A stretch of DNA of 64,000 bases from JBBRHQ01 sp963720735 (GTDB lineage Bacteria > Actinomycetota > Thermoleophilia > Solirubrobacterales > 70-9). Shown here piece by piece: positions 40,190 through 48,802 of this stretch. The position numbers were made by a program, and so were the translations under genes. The notes below the pieces were generated by a model. That model saw nothing but the letters and a program-made list of their open reading frames with translations, was not told the origin of the DNA and did no database searches. Numbering within the stretch: the first letter of the stretch is position 1; each line of letters begins with the position of its first letter. The DNA lies in contig CAVRGL010000001.1 in the NCBI GenBank assembly GCA_963720735.1, forward strand, positions 682,001 to 746,000, given 5' to 3'.

Positions 40190-41590
40190 ATGGAGGAGAA
40201 GACGTGGGGTGAGGAACCGTTCTGGGGCCTCGGTTATGACTGGGATCCCGATTGGGTGCTGAGCGACAGCCAGCGTGAGCTGCGCGAGACCCTGATCGGG
40301 CTCTGCGAGAAGGAGCTGCGGGCCAACGCAAAGCGCTCCGATGACGAGCTGCTCTACCCGCGCCGCAACTTCGAGCTGCTGGCCGAGCACGGCTTCCTCA
40401 GCCTCACCGTGCCCGAGGAGTACGGCGGCCTCGGCGAGAACCACGTCGGCTTCGCGATGGTCTGCGAGACGCTGGCGCGCTATGGCTGCGCCTCGACGGC
40501 GATGTGCTACGTGATGCATATCGGCGCGGTGGCGACGATCATGCTCCGCCCCACCCCCGAGCTGGTCGATCGCTACATCCGGCCGCTCGACTCCGAGTGC
40601 CGGATCGGCACCCTCTCCTATTCAGATCCGGAGACCGGCTCGCACTTCTGGTACCCGGTCTCCTCCGGTGCCGAGCGCTCCAACGGCGGCTACAAGGTGC
40701 GAAAGAAGGCTTCCTGGACGACCTCGGGGGGATTCGCCGACTTCTACGTCGTGCAGACGACCAGCCCCGACTTCTCCGGCTACGACGACCTCTCGGTGTT
40801 CGTGATCGATGGCGACGACGTAAAGGCCCAGCCGTCGCTCTGGGACGCCTTGGGGCTGCGCGGCAACCAGTCGGGGCCAATCGAGGTCGACGAGATCGAG
40901 GTCCCGGCCGAACAGGTCGTCGGCCCGCTCGGCGACGGCGCCTCCTCGAACGACGAGGCGGTCGACCCCTGGTTCCTGGTCGGCTCCTCCTCGGTCTGGA
41001 ACGGGATCGCCCTTGGGGCGATCGACATCGCCCGCCGCCACACGACCCGCAAGCGCCACGTCGACGTCGGCATGCGGGTCGCCGACTACCCGACGATCCA
41101 GGACTACGTCGGCGAGGCGGTGATGGACACCAATGCCGCCCGCCTCTTCGTCTACTCGGTCGCCCAGGCGATGGACCGCGCCACCGACGACAACACCAAG
41201 GTCCTCGCCCCCGGCGAGACGGCCCGCGCCGACTACCTGCACTGGGCTTGGCAGATCAAGTTCGAGGCGGCCAAGAACGTCGCCCACGTGGTCGACAAGA
41301 TGCTCCACGCCTGCGGCGGGTCGGGCTACAAGCGCGACATGGAGCTGGAGCGCTACGTCCGCGACGCCAAGGCCGGCTGGGTAATGGGGCCGACCAACGA
41401 GGTCCTGCGCCAGTTCGTCGGCAAGGCGGTGCTGCTCGGCTTCGACGCGCTCGACTACTGGAACCAGAACTACAACCGGCGGGTGGTCGAGAACGAGGTC
41501 AAGAAGCTCGACTCGGACGCCAAGCGCGAGCTCGCCGCGAAGCTCGTCGAGGAGGCCGAGGCGGCCGAGGCATCGACCGCGAAGGCCTGA
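40190..41590 (+). CDS. Acyl-CoA-dehydrogenase-fold flavoprotein lacking the catalytic Glu
   Basis: 466 residues with the three ACAD domains: helical N-domain (ELLAEHGFLSLTVPEEYGGLG), beta middle (GTLSYSDPETGS, KASWTTSGGFADFYVV) and helical C-domain ending in YVRDAKAGWVMGPTNEVL. In acyl-CoA dehydrogenases this last motif reads IYEGTSE; here the catalytic Glu is replaced (MGPT), and the alternative helix-G Glu of IVD-type enzymes is also absent (GSSSVWNGIALGA). A flavin monooxygenase or other non-dehydrogenase activity is likely. GGAGG stands 4 bases before the ATG. The DUF1989-GcvT gene follows after 2 bases. Confidence 0.82.
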   Translation: MEEKTWGEEPFWGLGYDWDPDWVLSDSQRELRETLIGLCEKELRANAKRSDDELLYPRRNFELLAEHGFLSLTVPEEYGGLGENHVGFAMVCETLARYGCASTAMCYVMHIGAVATIMLRPTPELVDRYIRPLDSECRIGTLSYSDPETGSHFWYPVSSGAERSNGGYKVRKKASWTTSGGFADFYVVQTTSPDFSGYDDLSVFVIDGDDVKAQPSLWDALGLRGNQSGPIEVDEIEVPAEQVVGPLGDGASSNDEAVDPWFLVGSSSVWNGIALGAIDIARRHTTRKRHVDVGMRVADYPTIQDYVGEAVMDTNAARLFVYSVAQAMDRATDDNTKVLAPGETARADYLHWAWQIKFEAAKNVAHVVDKMLHACGGSGYKRDMELERYVRDAKAGWVMGPTNEVLRQFVGKAVLLGFDALDYWNQNYNRRVVENEVKKLDSDAKRELAAKLVEEAEAAEASTAKA

Positions 41591-41592
41591 GC

Positions 41593-43923
41593 GTGGCCGC
41601 GGCGCGACCTGCCTTGCTGGAGCGTGGGCTGCGTCCGCTCGATCGTTCGCTGGAGTCGCACTGGGTGAGGCCGGGCGCGGCGACGGCGGTGCGCCTGCAT
41701 CCCGGCGATGCTCTGACGGTGATCAATCGCGACGGCGGGCAGGCCGCGGAGCTGACCGTCCTCGACGCCGAGGGCGGTGAGGACGGAGCGGCGATCGGGG
41801 TCCGCGCCGACGCCGAGGCCGGTGTGCTGAGGGGCCTGATCGCCGCCGGCGAGGCGGAGGGGTTCCTCGGGGCGCTGCACGCCGAGGGCCTGATCCCCGA
41901 CGAGGCCCGTGCCCTGCGGCTGTTCGGGCGCGACACGCCGCGAGGGGAAGCGGAGTCGTTCACCGCCGAGCGCGAGGCGATCGCGATCGCCGCGGCGCCG
42001 GGGGGCCGGGTCGTGGAGGGCGCCTGGCCCGCCTCGCCGCTCCTGCTGGAGGTGCGCCGGGCGACCCCCCGTCCACCCGGCGAGGCCGAGCTTCCGCCCC
42101 CGCTGGCCGAGCCCCGACTCGACTTCCGCGTCGATCGCGCCACCGCGGCGGCCTACGAGGTCGCCGCCGGCGAGTACATCCAGATCATCGATGTCGAGGG
42201 CAAGCAGTGCTCGGACTTCCTCGCGTTCAACAGCGGCAAGCTCGAGCGCGGCCTCGAGCGCGGGCTAGACGCGACCACCACCCGCACCCTGATGGGCTCC
42301 GCCTATCCCCAGCCGGGGCTATACCGCAAGACGTTCGACGTCGACCAGGACCCCCTGGTGGAGGTGGTCCAGGACACGGTCGGCCGCCACGACAGCTTCG
42401 CGCTCGCCTGCACCGCCAAGTACTACGAGGACCTCGGCTATCCCGGCCACGTCAACTGCTCGCAGAACTTCAACCGTCAGGTAACGCCATTCGGCGTCGC
42501 CCCGCGCAAGGGATGGGAGGCGCTCAATTTCTTCTACAACACGGGCTTCGACGAGGCCAACTCCTTCATCGTGGACGAGCCCTGGTCGCGGCCGGGCGAC
42601 TACGTCCTGCTGCGGGCCGCCGGCGACCTGCTCTGCGCCTCCTCGGCATGCCCCGACGACATCGACCCCGCCAACGGCTGGGAGATCACCGACATCCATG
42701 TCCGCGTCTACCGCCCGGAGAACCGCTTCTCGATGGCGATCGCCCACCGCGTCACCCCGGAGGCTGAACCCCTTATGACCCAGGAGACCGCGTTCCATCC
42801 CCGCACCTCGGCGCTGACCCGCGACCTGGTCGAGTACCGCGGCTACTGGCTGCCCGACTGCTACCAGGGCGAGGGCACGATCGCCGAGTACTGGGCCTGC
42901 CGCGAGGCGGCGGTGGTCATGGACCTCTCTCCGCTGCGGAAGTTCGAGGTGCTCGGCCCCGACGCCGAGACGCTGATGCAGAGGGCGGTGACCCGCGACG
43001 TGCGCAGGCTCGCGGTCGGCCAGGTCACCTACACGGCGGTCTGCAACGAGACCGGTGGGATGCTCGACGACGCCACCGTCTACCGGCTCGCCGACGACAA
43101 CTTCCGCTTCGTCGTCGGCGACCCCTACACCGGCGTCCACCTCACCGCTCTGGCCGAGGCTGAGTCGATGCGAGCCTGGGTGAAGCCCTCGACCGACCAG
43201 CTCCACAACGTCGCCGTCCAGGGCCCGGGCAGCCGCGAGATCCTCGGCGAGATCGTCTGGACCCCCCCGGCCCAGCCGCAACTCTCCGAGCTGCGCTGGT
43301 TCCGGTTGCTGGTGGGCCGCATCGGGGCGCCCGACGGGATCCCGATCGTCGTCTCGCGCACCGGCTACACGGGCGAGCTCGGCTACGAGGTCTGGTGCCA
43401 CCCCGACGACGGCCCGGCCGTCTGGGACGCGATATGGGAGGCCGGCTCGCCGCACGGTATGAAGCCGCTCGGCCTCTCCGCGCTCGACGTGCTGCGGATC
43501 GAGTCGGGGCTGATCTTCGCCGGGTATGAGTTCGACGATCAGGTCGACCCGTTCGAGGCCGGGATCGGCTTCGCCGTCGCCCTCGACAGCGAGGACGACT
43601 TCGTCGGCAAGGCCGCCCTCGGGGAGCGGAAGGCCCACCCGCAGCGAAAGCTGGTCGGCCTCGAGCTGGCCGGGCGGGAGACCGCCGCCCACGGCGACTG
43701 CGTCCACGTCCCGGGGGCCCGAGCCTCGGTCGGGGTGATCACCAGCGCCACCCGCAGCCCGCTGCTGCGCAAGAACATCGCCCTCTGCCGGATCGCCGTC
43801 CAGCACGCCGAGCCCGGGACCGAGATCGAGGTCGGCAAGCTCGACGGCGCCCAGAAGCGGATCCCGGCGACCGTGGTGCCGATCCCCTTCTACGACCCGG
43901 AGAAGAAGCGGCCCCGCTCCTAG
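41593..43923 (+). CDS. DUF1989-GcvT fusion protein (folate-dependent aminomethyltransferase-like)
   Basis: 776 residues. N-terminal part (about 1-170) repeats the start of a DUF1989-type barrel in degenerate form (VRPGAATAVRLHPGDALTVI). A complete DUF1989 domain (about 175-390) has VAAGEYIQIIDVEGKQCSDFLAFN divided, NCSQNFN and SSACPDDIDPANGW with metal-type cysteines. The GcvT/DmdA-like region (about 400-776) has TGGMLDDATVYRL and the folate-binding RTGYTGELGYEVW segment. GcvT-fold enzymes transfer methyl or aminomethyl groups to tetrahydrofolate. Substrate is probably an N-methylated or amino compound; no glycine-cleavage H or P protein is nearby. The GTG start is 2 bases after the ACAD-like gene. 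Confidence 0.85.
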   Translation: MAAARPALLERGLRPLDRSLESHWVRPGAATAVRLHPGDALTVINRDGGQAAELTVLDAEGGEDGAAIGVRADAEAGVLRGLIAAGEAEGFLGALHAEGLIPDEARALRLFGRDTPRGEAESFTAEREAIAIAAAPGGRVVEGAWPASPLLLEVRRATPRPPGEAELPPPLAEPRLDFRVDRATAAAYEVAAGEYIQIIDVEGKQCSDFLAFNSGKLERGLERGLDATTTRTLMGSAYPQPGLYRKTFDVDQDPLVEVVQDTVGRHDSFALACTAKYYEDLGYPGHVNCSQNFNRQVTPFGVAPRKGWEALNFFYNTGFDEANSFIVDEPWSRPGDYVLLRAAGDLLCASSACPDDIDPANGWEITDIHVRVYRPENRFSMAIAHRVTPEAEPLMTQETAFHPRTSALTRDLVEYRGYWLPDCYQGEGTIAEYWACREAAVVMDLSPLRKFEVLGPDAETLMQRAVTRDVRRLAVGQVTYTAVCNETGGMLDDATVYRLADDNFRFVVGDPYTGVHLTALAEAESMRAWVKPSTDQLHNVAVQGPGSREILGEIVWTPPAQPQLSELRWFRLLVGRIGAPDGIPIVVSRTGYTGELGYEVWCHPDDGPAVWDAIWEAGSPHGMKPLGLSALDVLRIESGLIFAGYEFDDQVDPFEAGIGFAVALDSEDDFVGKAALGERKAHPQRKLVGLELAGRETAAHGDCVHVPGARASVGVITSATRSPLLRKNIALCRIAVQHAEPGTEIEVGKLDGAQKRIPATVVPIPFYDPEKKRPRS

Positions 43924-44531
43924 GCCTCGGAGGTCAGGTCCCTGTAGCGGCCACCGTGGAAGAGCAGCGGCCGGGCGTCCTCGTCGTGGCAGGCGTACTC
44001 GACGCGGCCCAGGAAGAGCGAGTGATCGCCGCCCCAGTAGGAGCGGACGACCCTGGCGACGAACTGCGCCGCCGAGCCGTCTACCAGCGGTGCCTCGTGG
44101 ACAACCGCGAAACTCGGAGCCGGGGCCGCCGCTTCGCGGCCGGCGAAGTGGTCGGAGAGGGCGTGCTGGTCCGCCGCGAGGACGCTGACCCCAAAGCGGC
44201 GGTCCTCGTGAAGGAGCGTGCACATTCGGGTGCGACGGTCGATCGAGATCAGCACCAGCGGCGGCTCCAGCGAGACCGACATGAAGGCGTTCGCGGTCAT
44301 CCCATGGACCTGATCGGCGATCTGGATGGTGATCACCGTCACTCCGGTCGCGAACATGCCCAGCGTCCGGCGCAGGGCCACCGCCGGGTCATCGCCCTCG
44401 ATCTCGAGTTCCTCGGGCTTAGGCGCGACCACCGGCGCCTCGCCAATCCCCTCCGGGCCGCTGCCGACCCAGGCCCCCGCTTCGGCCAGCGTCAGGTCGA
44501 ACTCGTGCGGCGCAGCCGGTGTCTCGCTCAC
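43920..44531 (-). CDS. Flavin reductase (FMN-binding split barrel)
   Basis: 203 residues, HpaC/Fre2-like NAD(P)H:flavin oxidoreductase that supplies reduced flavin to a monooxygenase. The domain starts near residue 60: LRRTLGMFATGVTVITIQ, then GMTANAFMSVSLEPPLVLISI, FGVSVLA and the C-terminal FHGGRYRDL. An N-terminal extension of about 55 residues is acidic. It is last in a minus-strand unit behind the SDR and CaiD-like genes and converges, with a 4-base overlap, on the DUF1989-GcvT gene; the ACAD-fold protein nearby is a candidate partner. Confidence 0.87.
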   Translation of the reverse strand: MSETPAAPHEFDLTLAEAGAWVGSGPEGIGEAPVVAPKPEELEIEGDDPAVALRRTLGMFATGVTVITIQIADQVHGMTANAFMSVSLEPPLVLISIDRRTRMCTLLHEDRRFGVSVLAADQHALSDHFAGREAAAPAPSFAVVHEAPLVDGSAAQFVARVVRSYWGGDHSLFLGRVEYACHDEDARPLLFHGGRYRDLTSEA

Positions 44532-44542
44532 AGCCGCATTAT

Positions 44543-45340
44543 TCACCCGGCCGGCAGAGGTGGCGGCTCCCCTTGCCCCCAGGCGTCGAGGCCGCCATCG
44601 ACGACGATGCTGGTGCCGGTGATGTAGCCGCCGCCGTCGCTCGCCAAGAAGGCAATCGTCTCCCCCACCTCCTCGGGTCGGCCGAGTCTGCCCAGTGGCA
44701 CCTGGCGGCGGGAGGCCTCCAGGGCCTCGGCGCCGTAGTCGGCGAGTCCCGCGGTCTCGACGTTGCCGGGGACGACGCAGACAGAGCGGATCCCGTGCCG
44801 GCTCCACTCAAGCGCCAGTCCAGCCGCAAGGTTCTCCAGGCCGGCGCGGAGAGCTGCCGCGGGGGCAAAGCCGGGAATCCCACGGCGCGGCGAGAAGCCG
44901 ATGAAGACGATCAGCCCTCCGGGGCCGGGGATCATCGCGCGGTTGGCAACCTCGCGGGTCAGCTCCCAGACGGCGTCGAGATTCAGCCTGCCGATCGCTC
45001 GCAGGCCCTTCGCCGACACCTCCTCGGCCGGCGCGGTGAACTGCCCGCCGGCGTTGTTGACCAGCACGTCGACGGTGCCGAAGCGATCCAGAGTCGCATC
45101 GAGGAGGCGCTTGATCTGGTCGGGCTCGCGCACGTCGCAGGGCAGGGCCATGCACTCCGCCCCGCTCGCCTCGAGCTCATCGCAAACCGCCTGGAGCGGC
45201 TCCGGGCGGCGGCCGCAGATCGCCACCCGCGCGCCGGAGGAGGCGAAGGCTTGGGCGGTGGCCCGCCCGATCCCGGTGCCACCCCCGCTGATCAGCGCGA
45301 CCTTGCCGCGGTTGGCGTCGGCGGCGAGGGAGGTCGTCAT
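44543..45340 (-). CDS. Short-chain dehydrogenase/reductase without the canonical YxxxK
   Basis: 265 residues with a normal Rossmann start (LISGGGTGIGRATAQAFASSG) and NNAGG motif. At the catalytic position the sequence is PGFAPAAALRAGLENLAAGL instead of Y-x-x-x-K. This resembles peroxisomal trans-2-enoyl-CoA reductase (PECR)-type SDRs (HSGAARAGV), so an enoyl- or dienoyl-CoA reductase role is plausible. The C-terminus keeps PGNVETAGL and FLASDGGGYITGTSIVVDGG. Overlaps the CaiD-like gene by 4 bases. Confidence 0.83.
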   Translation of the reverse strand: MTTSLAADANRGKVALISGGGTGIGRATAQAFASSGARVAICGRRPEPLQAVCDELEASGAECMALPCDVREPDQIKRLLDATLDRFGTVDVLVNNAGGQFTAPAEEVSAKGLRAIGRLNLDAVWELTREVANRAMIPGPGGLIVFIGFSPRRGIPGFAPAAALRAGLENLAAGLALEWSRHGIRSVCVVPGNVETAGLADYGAEALEASRRQVPLGRLGRPEEVGETIAFLASDGGGYITGTSIVVDGGLDAWGQGEPPPLPAG

Positions 45341-46113
45341 TCGCCGCGCCAGCGGGGCGCGCGGCCCTCGGCGAAAGCGCGCGGGCCCTCCGCGGCGTCG
45401 GCCGAGGCCATGGCCCGGTCATAGGCCGGGATGCGCCCGTCGCGCAGCGCCGCGAAGCCCTCCTCGACCGTCAGCTCCTCGCTCGCCGCCAGGGTCGCCT
45501 TCACCGCGCGGACGGCGAGCGGGGCCACCGCCTCGATCCTCTCCGCGATCTCGCGGGCGGCCGGCAGAAGCTCGGGGGCCTCGACCACCCGGTTGACCAA
45601 CCCCCAGCGGGCCGCCTCGGCCGCGTCGATCGGCTCGCCGGTGAGCAGCATCTCCATCGCCAGCGGATGCGGCATCCGCCGCGGCAGGCGGAAGATGCCG
45701 CCGGAGTCGGGGATCAGTCCGAGCTTCACCTCGGGCAGCGAGAAGCGGGCCTCCGGCACGGCGACGACGATGTCGCATGAGAGCACCAGCTCGAAGCCGC
45801 CCCCAGCCGCGTAGCCGTTGACCGCGGCGATCACCGGCTTGTCCAGGTCGAACAGCTCGGTCAGCCCGCCGAGTCCTCCAGCGCCGAAGTCGTCCGGGTC
45901 GCCCGCCGCGTAGGCCTTCAGGTCCCAGCCGGCCGAGAAGAAGCGCTCGCCGGCACCGGTGACGATCGCCACCCGCAGCTCCGGATCGTCGCGCAGCTCG
46001 GCGAAAGCCTCTCCCATCGCCCTGCTGGTCGCCGAGTCGATCGCGTTCGCCTTCGGCCGGTCGAGCGTCAGCTCCATCGTCGCGCCGCGCCGCTCGACCC
46101 GGATCCCTTCCAT
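45337..46113 (-). CDS. Enoyl-CoA hydratase, CaiD-like (carnitinyl-CoA dehydratase type)
   Basis: Crotonase-fold enzyme, 258 residues. Large blocks match the E. coli crotonobetainyl-CoA hydratase pattern: TLDRPKANAID, TGAGERFFSAGWDLKA, GLTELFDLDKPVIAAVNGYA, GGGFELVLSCD, LPEVKLGLIPDSGGIFRLP with the catalytic glutamates, and the C-terminal EGPRAFAEGRAPRWRG. The substrate could be a carnitine-like or short 2-enoyl-CoA. No caiB or caiC in the window, so full carnitine metabolism is not shown. TAGGGT lies 7 bases before the ATG. Confidence 0.86.
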   Translation of the reverse strand: MEGIRVERRGATMELTLDRPKANAIDSATSRAMGEAFAELRDDPELRVAIVTGAGERFFSAGWDLKAYAAGDPDDFGAGGLGGLTELFDLDKPVIAAVNGYAAGGGFELVLSCDIVVAVPEARFSLPEVKLGLIPDSGGIFRLPRRMPHPLAMEMLLTGEPIDAAEAARWGLVNRVVEAPELLPAAREIAERIEAVAPLAVRAVKATLAASEELTVEEGFAALRDGRIPAYDRAMASADAAEGPRAFAEGRAPRWRGE

Positions 46114-46120
46114 GGCGCGG

Positions 46121-46126
46121 ACCCTA
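46121..46126 (-). promoter_or_regulatory. Candidate -10 box for the CaiD-SDR-flavin reductase unit
   Basis: TAGGGT on the minus strand ends 7 bases before ATG 46113; family B repeat copy 2 begins 13 bases further upstream. Confidence 0.35.
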
Positions 46127-46139
46127 CCCCCATCCCATC

Positions 46140-46188
46140 GCCGAACTGCACGTTGAGGCCGGTATTCGGCCCGAATGTGAAGTTCGGC
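46140..46188 (+). repeat. Palindromic repeat family B, copy 2
   Basis: 49 bases, left arm GCCGAACTGCACGTTGAGG, right arm ending GAAGTTCGGC. It lies in the divergent promoter region between the CaiD-like and PspC genes, so it is not serving as a simple terminator here. Confidence 0.75.
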
Positions 46189-46318
46189 CTGGCGGATGTG
46201 CGCGCGCGGCCCCGGGAGATCCCGGAGGTGCCCTAGGGGACATTCCGAATAGACGCGGCCCAGGGGCGCTGGGAGCCTGGAGATGCAACCAACGATGATC
46301 CAAAAGGAGGCATCTCCA

Positions 46319-47329
46319 ATGAACGACGAAACTCCCAGAATCGAAGGTCCCGGAAGCGAGCGGCCGGATTCGAGCGAGCCCGGCCGGCAGGCCGGGGGGG
46401 CGCCGCGCCGCCTGCGGCGCTCCTCGAGCGACCGTGTCCTGGTCGGCGTCGCCGGCGGGCTCGGCCGCTACTTCGGCGTCGATCCCGTGATCTTCAGGAT
46501 CGGCTTCGGGATCTCGGTCCTGTTCGGCGGGATCGGCGCCCTGGTCTACCTGCTGCTGGCCGCCTTCGTCCCCACCGACGGCGAGCCCGACCGGGCCCAG
46601 CGGCTGGGCGGGCGGCTGCAGTCGCTCGGCTTCTGGCGCGGTGCCGGGATGGTGGCGCTAGCCGCCCTTGCCCTGGCGGGGCTGATCGGCCTCGCCGGGG
46701 GGGCGGCATTCGCCGTGGCCCTCGGCTGGGGCGTCCCGGTCGCGATCCTGGTGATCGCGATCGGGGCGCTGCTCGGGGTCGCCGCCCTGCGGGGCGGCGC
46801 CCGCTGGCTGATCGCCCCGGCGCTCGCCCTGGCGCTCGGCGCCGGGGTCGCCGCCGCCTCCGATCTCGACTTCCGCGGCGGCATCGGCAAGCGCGAATAC
46901 CACCCGCTCTCGGTCCGGGCGATTCCCGCCGACGGCTACCGCCTCGGCATCGGCCGCCTCGACGTGGATCTTCGCGACCTCACCTGGGGGAAGCGAAGGG
47001 TGGTCAGGCTGAAGGTCGACCTCGGGGCCGGCCAGGCGAGCGTCTACGTGCCCTCCTCGGTCTGCGTCTCCGGCCCGACCCACGTCGGCGCAGGTGAGAG
47101 CGAGGTCGCGGGAGAGCTGAACGACGGGCTCGACGTCGACCACCGTGCCGGCGCCGGCACGGCGGCGACTCCGCGACTCGAGATAGACGCGAACGTCCAG
47201 CTCGGGCAGCTGCGGGTCCTGAACAGCGACAGCGCGAGCATCGAGAACGCCGGCTACGGGCCCGGCCCGCTGCACGAGGACGCCGCTCCACAGCGCGCGG
47301 CCGAGGCGAGAGCGTGCGAAACCGGATGA
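46319..47329 (+). CDS. PspC-domain membrane protein with LiaF-like C-terminus
   Basis: 336 residues. PspC domain at about 35-85 (DRVLVGVAGGLGRYFGVDP, GIGALVYLLLAAFVP), further helices to about 185, then an extracytoplasmic or soluble beta domain (YRLGIGRLDVDLRDLTW, VKVDLGAGQASVYVPSSVCV) like the beta-solenoid 'toastrack' of LiaF-type proteins. ATG 46319 has AAAGGAGG 8 bases upstream. It is the first gene of a four-gene cluster with a sensor kinase and response regulator, and probably senses envelope stress or holds the kinase off. Confidence 0.86.
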   Translation: MNDETPRIEGPGSERPDSSEPGRQAGGAPRRLRRSSSDRVLVGVAGGLGRYFGVDPVIFRIGFGISVLFGGIGALVYLLLAAFVPTDGEPDRAQRLGGRLQSLGFWRGAGMVALAALALAGLIGLAGGAAFAVALGWGVPVAILVIAIGALLGVAALRGGARWLIAPALALALGAGVAAASDLDFRGGIGKREYHPLSVRAIPADGYRLGIGRLDVDLRDLTWGKRRVVRLKVDLGAGQASVYVPSSVCVSGPTHVGAGESEVAGELNDGLDVDHRAGAGTAATPRLEIDANVQLGQLRVLNSDSASIENAGYGPGPLHEDAAPQRAAEARACETG

Positions 47330-47514
47330 GGCTCGACCAGGTCTCGCTTGCCTCGGGGGTGGCGGTCGCCGCCCTCGGCGCACTCGTCCTGCTCGATGCC
47401 ACCGGGGCGCTCACCGTCTCCCTCGGCTGGATGGCCGTCGCGCTGACCGGCGCGTTCGGGATCGTCCTCCTGGTCTCCGGACTCGACCGCGAGGGGCACG
47501 GGAATGGAGGCTGA
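47326..47514 (+). CDS. Small two-helix membrane protein
   Basis: 62 residues: two hydrophobic helices (VSLASGVAVAALGALVLLDA; LGWMAVALTGAFGIVLLVSG) and a short Gly-rich tail. ATG 47326 overlaps the previous stop (ATGA); the next gene starts 10 bases before its own stop. Its place inside the PspC/kinase operon suggests an accessory subunit. No family recognised. Confidence 0.7.
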   Translation: MRLDQVSLASGVAVAALGALVLLDATGALTVSLGWMAVALTGAFGIVLLVSGLDREGHGNGG

Positions 47515-48802
47515 GCCGGTGGGCGCCCGCCCCGCCAGAGCTCCGCTTCGACGCGACACCGCGAGGGGACTGGTCGGGGGCGTGATCGCCGGGATCGCCC
47601 GGCGCACCGGGGCCGACCCCATCCTGCTGCGGGTCGGCTTCGTCCTGATCGCGATCGCCAGCGGGGGACTGGCGCTGCTTGCCTACCTCGTAGCCTGGGC
47701 ATCGATCCCCGCAGCCGCGGAGGAGGACGCGCCGCTGCGCCGGGTTGGCATGCGTCGAAGGTCCGGCGGCGGCTGGCGGATCGCCGCGGGGGTCGGTCTG
47801 CTGACCCTCTCGGCGCTGCTCACCTTCCGCGAGCTCGGCATCTGGTGGAGCGACGCCCTCGTCTGGCCCCTTGTCCTGGCCGCCTTCGGCGCCGCCGTGC
47901 TCTGGCGCCGAAACCGCGGTGGCGGGCCCACTGCCGAGCCCACTCCCCCCGCCTGGGCGACGACGCCCTCTCCGGCGCCCCCGCAGGCCGGGGCGACCGC
48001 GGCGCCGCGGCGCTCCGGGCTCGCCGACCTCTACAGAGGCGGGTTCGGGGTGCTGCTGGTGATCGGCGCTGCCCTGCTGTTCATCTCCTCGAACGACATC
48101 TTCGGCGGAGTCCGCGACGCCGCCCTGACCTCGGTGGTCGTGGTCGTCGCCCTCGGCCTGATCCTCGCGCCGTTCCTCTGGCGCCTCGGCCGCAGCCTGG
48201 CCCTGGAGCGGGCGGAGCGGATCCGCTCCCAGGAGCGGGCTGAGGTCGCGGCCCACCTGCACGACTCGGTGCTGCAGACCCTCGCCCTGGTGCAGAAGCG
48301 GGCCGACGACCCGCGCGAGGTCGCCGCCCTGGCCCGTCGCCAGGAGCGCGAGCTCCGCAGCTGGCTCGCCGGGTCCGACGAGGCTGCGGGAGGCAGCTTC
48401 GCCGCGGCGCTTCGCTCGGTCGCCGAGGAGATCGAGGACGAGCGCCGGGTCGCGATCGAGGTGGTGGTCGTCGGTGACTGCGAGCTCGACGAGCGCGCCG
48501 AAGCCGTGGTCGGCGCCGCCCGGGAGGCGCTGATCAACGCGGCCAAGCACGCGCCCGAGCCCGGCCCGATCCGGCTGTTCGCCGAGGTCGAGGCCGGCTC
48601 GATCGGGGTCTTCGTCCGCGACCGCGGGCCGGGCTTCGACCCCGACGAGGTCTCCGCCGACCGGCGCGGGGTGCGGGAGTCGATACTGGGGAGGATGAGA
48701 CGTGCTGGCGGGCGCGCCGAGATCAGTTCCCCTGGCGAGGGCGGCACCGAGGTCGCCCTTGAGATCAGCCGGGCCGGGGCCGAGGGGAGCGAGTCCCGGT
48801 GA
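47504..48802 (+). CDS. Sensor histidine kinase with N-terminal PspC domain
   Basis: 432 residues. N-terminal PspC domain (about 15-72; GLVGGVIAGIARRTGADP), four helices to about 235, HisKA_3 dimerisation helix with the phosphoacceptor in VAAHLHDSVLQTL (about residue 253) and a HATPase with DRGPGFDPDEV and GEGGTEVAL. The DesK/LiaS-type core pairs with NarL-type regulators, as here. The stop overlaps the response-regulator start (GTGA). The fusion of PspC to the kinase means the kinase itself may sense membrane stress. Confidence 0.92.
   Translation: MEAEPVGARPARAPLRRDTARGLVGGVIAGIARRTGADPILLRVGFVLIAIASGGLALLAYLVAWASIPAAAEEDAPLRRVGMRRRSGGGWRIAAGVGLLTLSALLTFRELGIWWSDALVWPLVLAAFGAAVLWRRNRGGGPTAEPTPPAWATTPSPAPPQAGATAAPRRSGLADLYRGGFGVLLVIGAALLFISSNDIFGGVRDAALTSVVVVVALGLILAPFLWRLGRSLALERAERIRSQERAEVAAHLHDSVLQTLALVQKRADDPREVAALARRQERELRSWLAGSDEAAGGSFAAALRSVAEEIEDERRVAIEVVVVGDCELDERAEAVVGAAREALINAAKHAPEPGPIRLFAEVEAGSIGVFVRDRGPGFDPDEVSADRRGVRESILGRMRRAGGRAEISSPGEGGTEVALEISRAGAEGSESR

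Noticed and set aside
45337..46113. A full carnitine degradation operon
   Set aside because: CaiD-like sequence is clear, but caiA, caiB, caiC and caiT are not adjacent and the nearby ACAD-fold protein lacks catalytic residues.
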